From Thelonectria olida (Eukaryota; Ascomycota; Sordariomycetes; Hypocreales; Nectriaceae), in NCBI GenBank assembly GCA_020736575.1, contig JAGPYM010000056.1:1-64000 (forward strand): 64,000 nucleotides of DNA, in the 5' to 3' direction. A program made the position numbers and the translations under genes. Shown piece by piece: positions 56,601-64,000 of this stretch; position 1 is the stretch's first letter, and the number at the start of each line of letters is the position of its first letter. Under the pieces are notes generated by a model. It was not told where the DNA came from, did no database searches, and saw nothing but the letters and a program-made list of their open reading frames with translations.

Positions 56601-57448
56601 TGCACATCGTCATCCCATGGCAGCCATCGGAGCCTTTCCTCCACTCTCTCTCTGATCGCTGTCCACGGTGCGTTCTTGAACAGCCGTCGTTCGCTGGCTC
56701 TCCTTTCTAGCATACTAAGGTCGAACTCGGTTCGGATTGCTCTGTGGTCTGAACCATGTTCCGTTGGGTGGATCCCGCATGCTACCATCTCCTCAGCCAA
56801 CTCGGCCGACGCCAGTATCAAGTCTATCGTACTTGAGTGCTCCGAGTTCTCCCACGTCTTCGTCCACGGGGGGAGAAGGCTGAGCAAGCTGTGCTCCTCC
56901 ATGAGACCGATAATCGGCTCTGCCTCGCCTTGTCTCCTGCCTGTCACGTCTTCTCCTCCCCAGAGGTGGTCGTGGCGATTGAAGTCGCCCGCTAGTATTC
57001 CATCCGTTCTTCTCCCTGTTGCGTTGCGGAATGTCGTCACTTGGTGATGCAGCGTCTCCATTGTGGCGAGCAGCGTCTCCTCGTTTTTCCCCTCCACATA
57101 CACCGAGATCACCAGCACATCCCTATCGGGGAATCGCAGCACCACCCCCGTTAGGTCTGCTGATGGTATGGGGTTCTGTTCCGCCTCTATGTCTCGTCGA
57201 ATCCATAGCATGCTACGGATTGGCCACTGCCCATCATGCGTCTGCGCCGGTATCATCTTGGTCCAGTTGCTATGGCTGTTCGGTGTCGTCATCACCGCAC
57301 CGTCAATGGCTCGTGCGTATGGTTCGGCAACAGCCAGCACTGCGTACTGCTGAAGGTCCTTGTCGTTCATCATGCTTAGTTGGACCACGTCTCGCTTTCG
57401 TACGTTGAGTTGGAATATTTGCAGTTTAGTATGCACCGCCCTGTCCAT
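53668..57448 (-). pseudogene. LINE ORF2 (endonuclease, reverse transcriptase, RNase H), two frameshifts
   Basis: The ATG at 57448 (MDRAVHTKLQIFQLNVRKRD) overlaps the ORF1 end by 23 bases. Order: APE-type endonuclease with LAGDFNRHDHLWGG and GSDHRAI; RT with LISFDVKGAYNGV, LPQGSPLSPVLF and AFVDDYSAWVTG; an RNase H-like region with VYTAELEAIATAL; and the C-terminal CNCGRAAETMEHFLFRC. Two breaks, at the G4 run 55502-55505 and the C4 run 54936-54939 (plus strand), are each repaired by one extra base. Everything else is open. It reverse-transcribes the element's own RNA at a nicked target. Confidence 0.92.
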
Positions 57449-58628
57449 TCCGTGCCCGGCAGTTTCGGCCGAAAGCTTCGTGCGGCCCTCCGCAGGTAGC
57501 ACATGATGGCTCTGTTACTTGGCATTGCCTGTGCTAGTGTCCTTGCTGCGCACACCTTCCGCATACCTGTTCTTTCTTGCATGCGAATGCTTTGTGGCCA
57601 ATGTTCCAGCACTTGTAGCACTGAACTGGTCCTTGACGCCGCTCAAAGACGTTGGTGTTGGCCGACTCCCCGGCCAGGTGAAAGTATCCCTCCTCGAGGA
57701 GTCGCTTCGCATCGTTTCCTTTCGTCACGTAGATCACCATTGACCCGTACGTCTTTCCGTTCTCCCTATCGCTGAGCCAGTGGATCTTGGTGATCGTCAC
57801 CTCGTTCTCCCTGCCCAGTGCCTCCACCGCCCCTGGCAGTATATTGCCGTCCGAGTCCAGTACTGCCGTACGGTTCGCACCGTCTACCTTGACCGGGTAG
57901 AGTTGGTCCCTGAGTACTCTCGCACCCTTGACTGCAGTCCTCTCGGCTGCCTCCTTGACGAGCTGCATCTCCGCCTCATCTCTACAGATCACCTTGATGC
58001 GGTCTGTGTTCCTCGCGTCCTTCACCACGGCTGCGCACCTCCAGTCCTGTCGGCCCTCCTTCTTTCGCATCTCCTCCTCGATGCCCTGTCGGATTCCTCC
58101 CACTTGTGCTTTGCCCTTCTCCTCCTCGTTGACGCGCGATGTGTCGATAGTACAGAAAAGGGTATCGGTGAACGCGGACGGTGTTGTTCGCATAGACGAT
58201 AGGCTTCGGACGTTGCCTGGTTGGCTTGTCGGGGGAGTACGCGCTACGTCTACATACGATGGCTGAGGGCTCGTCTGGGCACTATTGGCCGCAATGCTTT
58301 GGGCCACCATGTCGAACTGTTCTCGCAGTTGTTTCAACTCTTCCGTGGTTTGTTCTTGCGCGTGTCTAAGTTGCTCGTTTGTTTCTCGCATCGCCTTTAA
58401 TTCCTCGGCGGCCTGTTCATGCATACGTCTAGTTTCTTCGGCCTTCTTCCGGTCCTTGGCTGCCTCAGCCCTGACCGTCTGTATCTCCTGTTGGAGTCGT
58501 TGAATCATTTCCAGCTGGTCGCTCACCATCTTCGTCGCCGATCCCTGGTTCTCCAGCAACGCCAGCGCTGCCCTCAAATCAAACAAATCAAATCCGGGGT
58601 CATATTTGAGATATTTGGCAACCCTCAA
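57426..58628 (-). pseudogene. LINE ORF1, C-terminal part
   Basis: A coiled-coil-like Gln/Glu/Lys region (QRLQQEIQTVRAEAAKDRKK) precedes an RRM-like block and two zinc knuckles (CYKCWNIGHKAFAC, CGRCAQQGH). A TAG at 57534-57536 interrupts the third knuckle, after which HRQC ... CATCGGPHEAFGRNC continues in frame to a stop at 57426. CAG to TAG would explain it. The N-terminal part of ORF1 lies across the hAT insertion at 61559-62002. The gene encodes the RNA-binding partner of ORF2. Confidence 0.85.
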
Positions 58629-61572
58629 CGCTGGATTTGTTGATTGAAATATTTATTCAAATATTTCAAATATTTCAAATCTTACCCTCTATGCTCTCCA
58701 TGCTACTATGTCCAATCTCCCACTTGACCTCGTCTCCCCCACTTGCTGTCGCCCCCAGCTTCACCGCACCATGTCTGACCCAATTCTTCAGGCATTGCAA
58801 CTTCTCCAATGTTTCCGTCGTCATCGAAAGCCTCTGCGACGTCAGCGTCAACTTGGCGAGGCTGAACGACCTCTCGCAATCAGTTGCCATCGCCGGTATC
58901 GCGAGTATATCGAGAGCCAACTGGCTGACCATCGGGAATTGTCCCTGGTGAGTCATCCACCACTCGATTGGATCCTCAGTCTCTTGCGGCTCTAGCCGCA
59001 GATACCGCTCAAGCTCACTTCCCATCACTGTAGTCTTCGCTGTCCTGCTCTTCACCCACTGCTTGAACATACTGTCTACCGGCGTTCTCTGCGGCACGCT
59101 TGGGGATGCCGTAGTCTCAACAATTGCCCCTCGCTGCTCGTCCACCGGCCGGTTGCAGCGGTACCAGCGGTCCAGGTAGTCAGATAGTCCAATTTTGGCG
59201 TCCCTCACCCACACAAGCTGTTCTTCCGACGCCCAATTCACCTCCAGATAGCTCATGCCCAGTGATGGGTGGAGAATGATGGATGCGGCAAACAACGGTG
59301 ACTCTCCAAGCTTGGTATAGTATTCATTGAGTTTCTGCCAGGCGGTGATGATGGAGAGTCTCAGATAGCATCGGTGATCCTTTCCCATGTCGTCAACTCC
59401 CGATGATCCTGATGGCTTGCCTAATCCATCATCACATTGTCCCGAGCCACGACCTGGCAAGGAGCTTTGCATTGACTTTCGCGGATGTATGTCCATCTCG
59501 CAATCCCTAAATCTAGCAGGAAGCTGCCGATTTCGGTCTGGTCGCCCTCGGGCTAGCTCGACCTGCGAGTTGGTATTCTCTCCGGCTGCCTCGTCTGGAA
59601 CAGCATGATAGAATAGCTTCCGATCCTCAAGGTGTTCCAGCAAGTATTCCATGCCTGTCATCACCTCCCAGAGTCGTCCATTACCTCCCTCGCTGCCCCA
59701 ACCCTGCGTTCTCATAGTTTGCAGGTAGAATGGCTCAAGGATATGTTTGATTTCTGCCAAAAGTCTCCAGTCATCCCCCTTCAACATGTCGGCCTCGGGT
59801 AGCCATTTCTCCACCTCTGGATGGACCAAGAACGCCCTGATGTCTCCCTGCTTGACGAGCGCTCGAGAGATCATGAGATAAGTGGAGTTCCATCTCGTGT
59901 CGTTGTTCATGACGACCTCTAGCTCTGCCGTCGACTCACTCGCCAGGAGATATTCTTGTGCTTCGTCGTTCTCGCGTGAGATCCTCTTAAAGAGCTCACA
60001 CCTCTGAGGGGAAGATCTGATGAACTTGACAACATTGTGGAGCTTTCCCACCGGCCCTTTCTTTCTCCAGTGTCGTAGGTCATCCTCGCGCCGGCCGAGA
60101 AGGTCGAAGACCTGCGATTCGGCCTCGAAAGCCTCGAAATCTTCGCCGTAGAGGAAAGCACGAGCAACCAGGTTCAAGATATGTCCATAGCAGCGCATAC
60201 GTCTGGCCCGAACGTCCGCCGGGCCCATCTCTGCGTCGAGATCTCCGTAGAAGTTCAGAAGACAGCTATCGTTCGAAGATGCGTTGTCCGAGGTCACTGT
60301 TCCAACTCGATCCTCTATCCTCCATTCACGCACAACTTGCCCAAGCGTCACCGCGAGATTTTCCCCGCTGTGACATCCGAGCTGACGACGGAGTGCCAGT
60401 AGGCGCGACTGGTGCTTGCCCTGGCGGTCAAGAAAATGAGCTGTGACTGCCATGACAGCGTGCCGATTGGGTGATGTCCACAGGTCGAACCCTAGATGGA
60501 TTCTGGTAAGGGCATCTGAGAGCTCCTGCTTGACCTCATCCTTCTTAGACTCGTACATGTCATCCAGCAAACGGCCCATCGATTGCCGGCTCCATGGTAT
60601 CTGGTCAGATAGGTGAGGGTCAAGTTGCCAGGCGAGTTGCTGAAAGAATGTATCGCTAAAGAAAGAAAAAGGAACATTGGTGTTGATCAGAAGTCCTAGG
60701 CTCAGTTCTCGGATCATCTTGACTCTAGCACGCGGTACGGCGCTGTAGTGCAAGCGCCGTCGCTTGGGCCGTTCAGATTCATCGGTTGACGGGTCTGTGT
60801 CGGCGCCTTGACTGCTCTCGAAGATCCTGTGGGACCTACATGTGGTCAATGATGCTCAAGCTCGCGACGTCACATTCTCATACTTGCGGAGGTGGTCAGC
60901 TGCCGAACTCGTAGCAGCAGCGGCGAAGAACTCGGGCTGACTCTTCGCGTCGCACAAACGACAGGCCCAGTAAGGACTCAACGGACTGTCGTTAGTGTCG
61001 ATCTCAACGAGAAAAAATCCATGGCGCTTGATCCAGCTCTTCCGGCCCTTCGAGCCTTTCCGGGACAAGGACTCTTCCAAAACATATCGTTTGTTCCTCC
61101 ATCCTGCTCGCGGAAGATCTGCAACAGTAGGGTGGTCTGGTGAAGCCACCCGCGTCGTCAGCTCGAATTGACTTGCCAGATTTCTCGGTGGGCGGAGAAG
61201 AGCAAAGGCGGAGGGTGGAGAAGGAAGCATGATGTCGTTGGATTCCATCGGGTTAGGCGTCGATCGGTAAGGAATGGCACGCGTCGAGGAGAGGTAAACA
61301 GACTGGCACCGACGCGGTTTGATGTTGTAGGGGCGAGGGACGTGAAAGTTAAGAAGCTACCTTCTCTTTAGCCAGCTTGAAGGCCCTGCTGGGGGTAGCA
61401 CACTAATGAAAGGTGTGAGTAATGACTCTGATTGGCCAGATCCGCTCACCAGGCCCTGACATCCACCAGGTTCCGGGTAAGCTGCAAAGACACGCTCGAC
61501 AGCCTGGCAGATTCGACCATTAATCATATATCATGTATCAAATATATCAAATGTTATTTCAAATCCAGAGTT
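58627..61572 (-). mobile_element. hAT transposon inserted in LINE ORF1
   Basis: An intact hAT transposase gene is bracketed by AACGCTGGATTTG (58627-58639) and CAAATCCAGAGTT (61560-61572), inverted at 12 of 13 positions, within AT-rich ends full of CAAAT/ATTTG repeats. No 8-bp target duplication could be identified, so the exact ends remain open. LINE ORF1 sequence resumes on both sides. Confidence 0.7.
58675..61248 (-). CDS. hAT transposase, intact, two exons
   Basis: Exon 1 (60884-61248) and exon 2 (58675-60835) are joined by a 48-nt intron (GTATGA ... ATGTAG), giving 841 residues without a stop. Exon 1 encodes a BED-type zinc finger (YWACRLCDAKSQ ... ADHLRK, completed across the splice). 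Exon 2 has FDLWTSPNRHAVMAVTAHFL (first catalytic Asp), TVTSDNASSNDSCL (second), MNNDTRWNSTYLMISRAL, and the C-terminal dimerisation region FPMVSQLALDILAIPAMATD and CERSFSLAKL. It differs from the other two hATs in the window (MATDCERSF instead of MSAECERLF). It is the only transposase here with no lesion, so it is a candidate for an active element. Confidence 0.93.
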
Positions 61573-62002
61573 TTGGATTTGTTTGATTTGAAATAAGATT
61601 TTGGCATATTTGATTGATTTGTTTGGCAGTTTGTTTGATTGCATTTGATCTGTGGGCAGCGCTGAGCAACGCATCCCAGAGCCTCTGCAGCATCTTCTTC
61701 TGTTCGGTCATTATATGGGTCGACGTTTCCTGGAGCATCGTCCGGAGCATCATCTGGATTAGCGATTCGTTGCCGCTCACCGCGCTCTCCATGGCCTGTG
61801 ATCCCTCGACCACATTGCCACGATCGTTGTCACCTGCTGCCATTTGCCCTGCGCCAACATTCTTTGACGTTCCGGCCTTGCTTGCGGCTGCCTGCACACT
61901 TTTCTGGGCCTTCGCGGTCGGTTTCACTGGTCTCGACGAGCGACGCGTCGCGGCCACCGAATCCCCACCCTCGACAAGGATCTCCTCGACGGTCGCGTCC
62001 AT
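61559..62002 (-). pseudogene. LINE ORF1, N-terminal part
   Basis: The ATG at 62002 opens MDATVEEILVEGGDSVAATR, an Ala/Lys/Gln-rich low-complexity head, then ESLIQMMLRTMLQETSTHIM and a coiled-coil-like Asn/Gln/Ile-rich stretch. It runs into the hAT end after about 140 codons. Similar CAAAT-rich coding resumes at 58628. The assignment rests on position and composition. Confidence 0.7.
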
Positions 62003-62429
62003 CTCACGATCCCCCGCTCACGGCAGCGCCGGGCCCTTCTTTCGTGTAATTCGTGTAATGAGTGTAAAGAGTGTAAAGAGTCGCCGAGACAGAGGGGAGC
62101 AACTTACTGCTCTGATTCCTGTCGGCTGAGAGATTACGAATAATAAGTGGATAAAGATCTTAGCCACCGAGATATGTCACAGGTGGCCCATCATTGGCAA
62201 ATTCGTGGCTAAAAACACTCCCCGACGTCATGGCTGCAACCTTGTTCCTTCAACATCCTTTCCTTTTGTCAGCAATTTAAAACCTTTGGCAAAGCTGGCA
62301 TCATCAATCGTGAAGAAGGGTTCGTCAGCTGCAGCTGGATTAGCGACGTCGAATCGCCGGTAGCTCTATCGCGCAGCAGCGATAGCGATAGCAGCATGAT
62401 CATCAGCAGTGATCGCAATCGACGCCGCC
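62003..62429. other. Spacer between LINE 5' end and transporter gene
   Basis: Short tandem GTGTAA/GTGTAAAGA units at about 62043-62080 may belong to the LINE 5' UTR. The rest is the probable promoter and 5' UTR of the CorA-type gene. No other gene is seen. Confidence 0.45.
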
Positions 62430-64000
62430 ATGTCTCGCAACAGCAATGACAACGAGGGCCGCCGAGCGTCCTCCCAAACCCAAGCTTCGAACGAAGGCGA
62501 GAACAGTCGTCACGTCCGCTATAATCTAATGGTCGACACGGAGAACCTCTCGCCGCCTCCTCGTGCAGACCCGCGACAACTCTCCCACTCCGACACTGAG
62601 ATTCATCACGAGATCAACTACTCTCCTATCCTGCGACAACGAACCACCCGCGCGCCGACTTTTAAGACCGTTGACGATTACGATGAGTTCGATACCGCGT
62701 TCAGCGCGGGGCCGGGCTGGCAGCCTGGCTCGGAACCTGGATACGATCCAACGCTGCCCGACGGTGGGCACGCGTCAATGCCAATCCTGAGCGCTCCTTG
62801 CGAGATAACCATTATTGATATTTCGAAAACGAAGATGGTGAAGCGCCATTTTGATAATGAGTCGTTTATCGAGTTCTTGGAGCAGCCTAGGGAGTCGTGG
62901 GCTAAATGTCGGTGGATAAACATCAATGGGCTGAGTTGGGATGCCATTCAGGCCGTGGGGAACAAAAAGAACTTGCACAAGTTGGCGTTGGAGGATATGA
63001 TGAGTATTAGGAACAGAACGAAGGCGGATTGGTGAGTAGACATGGCTGTTGAAGGAATAGCTGGATGCTAACAGTTTGAAGGTATCCGAATCACGTCTTC
63101 ATCGTAATGACTCTACAGAAGCTCATCTATCTGGTCGATGCGGACGACAGTTCTTCCGATTCCAGTAGCATATTATCTCGAAAGTCCCTGGGCCAGCTGA
63201 AAGAAACATTCCAAGACGTCTGGAAGAGTCGCAAGACACCTGATGATCCTGAAAGGGACATGACGGGCAACGGCGGCAACACGAAGACACCTCTCGGCGA
63301 AGAGCTGCATGAGACGTCGTTCATTCGAACCTTGCAACGATATCATGCCTCTGGAAACGAAGCTCGGACGGAGTTTATGGAGAGACATTCGTCATTGGCG
63401 CCGTACAAGATGGCCATCTCGGCGGAGCAAGTCTCCATCTTTCTCACCAATGACAATACGGCCATTTCTTTCTTTGAGGTCTCCGCTGGTGATGTGGAGC
63501 GACCAATTGTTACTCGACTTAGCACGCCGGGGACAATCTTGCGAGAGTCGAATGATGCTTCTCTGCTGGTTCAGGCGATCATTGACGCTATTATTGATCT
63601 TTCCATCCCTATTACGGCGGTCTATACTAATATTATCGCCGACTTGGAGCTCGATGTCCTCACTTCCCCCAGCATGAACCAAAGCAAGAGCCTTTACGTC
63701 TGCGTTAGTGAAATCAACAAGATGCTCAGCTTCCTCAACCCCATCGAAAACGTCGTCAACGTTCTTCGTGATCACAAGACTTATCTCACTCATGAGCAAG
63801 CCCTCCAAGAACTCGAGAATCCCTGCTCGGGCGTCATCGTCACGCCCCTGACGCATACGTACCTCAGCGACGTGCTCGATCACTGTATTCTCATTACTGA
63901 AACTTTGAAGCAACTAAAGCAGTCGTCTGACAATCTGATCAACCTCATTTTCAACACTATCTCTGCGAATCAGAACGAGTCAATGAAGCAGTTGACTATT
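62430..64000 (+). CDS. CorA-type divalent metal transporter (ALR/MNR-like), 3' end beyond window
   Basis: Exon 1 is 62430-63031, with the ATG in a GCCGCCATGT context. A 50-nt intron (GTGAGT ... TTGAAG) leads to exon 2 from 63082, open to the last base. The N-terminal cytosolic domain is polar and disordered, then the CorA core appears: RWININGLSWDAIQAVGN, LHKLALEDMMSIRNRTKADW and YPNHVFIVMTLQKL. The helical stalk follows (LYVCVSEINKMLSFLN). The two membrane helices and the GMN selectivity motif lie outside. Family members form pentameric Mg2+ channels in plasma membrane or vacuole. It is intact as far as visible and probably the first stable host gene beside the transposon block. Confidence 0.88.

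Larger units (their letters stand above)
53374..62002 (-). mobile_element. Tad-like LINE, full-length organisation, split by a hAT
   Basis: Two overlapping ORFs: ORF1 with a CCHC zinc-knuckle end and ORF2 with APE endonuclease, reverse transcriptase, RNase H and a terminal CCHC-like motif. The 3' end is CCGGGCGTAATAAA followed by TTCA-type repeats (53374-53389). A hAT transposon of about 2.9 kb sits inside ORF1 (58627-61572). The 5' end is near or just upstream of 62002. Confidence 0.88.

Noticed and set aside
62043..62080. GTGTAA tandem units as a CRISPR-like or regulatory array
   Set aside because: Only a few short imperfect units without spacers; likely LINE 5' UTR or simple repeat.

Overview
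The window looks like a piece of a filamentous ascomycete (Pezizomycotina) genome. The supporting evidence is short 48-88 nt GT-AG introns with fungal branch points, HET, NLR-type and DUF2235 gene families, and Tad-like LINEs, pogo/Fot, hAT and Helitron elements of fungal type. It reads as a transposon-dense accessory or subtelomere-like region between a few ordinary genes. Genus cannot be fixed from the sequence.

Layout. 1-1.6 kb: a broken HET gene cut by the window edge, abutting a CYTH-like gene with one nonsense codon. 3.6-7.0 kb: an almost intact hAT transposon. 7-12.4 kb: hypothetical genes, a chromodomain remnant and a 5'-truncated LINE. 13-14.7 kb: a pogo transposase fragment and an intact two-exon short-chain dehydrogenase. 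17.9-22.5 kb: a composite of a pogo/Fot element, a Helitron fragment carrying a 137-bp repeat with a 5-bp target duplication, and the 3' half of a second hAT. 22.6-28.2 kb: a large unknown gene and an intact three-exon zinc alcohol dehydrogenase. 28.2-31.1 kb: remnants of NLR-like, SANT/Myb-like and cysteine-rich genes. 31.4-32.8 kb: a stand-alone retroviral-type integrase gene. 33.4-39 kb: a BTB fragment, an intact DUF2235 gene, the C-terminal part of a membrane protein and a basic unknown protein. 39.6-42.6 kb: a MULE-type MITE with 9-bp target duplication, next to a LINE with an inverted 5' end. 44.1-46.5 kb: a small secreted His-rich protein and a conserved-looking unknown. 46.9-53.1 kb: a near full-length Helitron RepHel gene. 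53.4-62.0 kb: a Tad-like LINE interrupted by an intact hAT. 62.4 kb to the end: a CorA-type metal transporter that continues past the window.

How it fits together. At least six transposon classes are layered here, some nested: a pogo element and a small repeat inside Helitron sequence, and a hAT inside a LINE. Host-gene debris (HET, NLR-like, BTB, SANT, Cys-rich) is typical of fast-turnover fungal regions. Most element ORFs carry only one or two lesions. Four of those lesions are one-base losses in G/C homopolymers, so either the copies are young or the assembly has residual indel errors. The candidates most worth following are the short TG...CA repeat (three copies, two at Helitrons), the integrase-only element, the LINE 3' tails, and the His-rich secreted protein. 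I see no clear undescribed multi-gene system.
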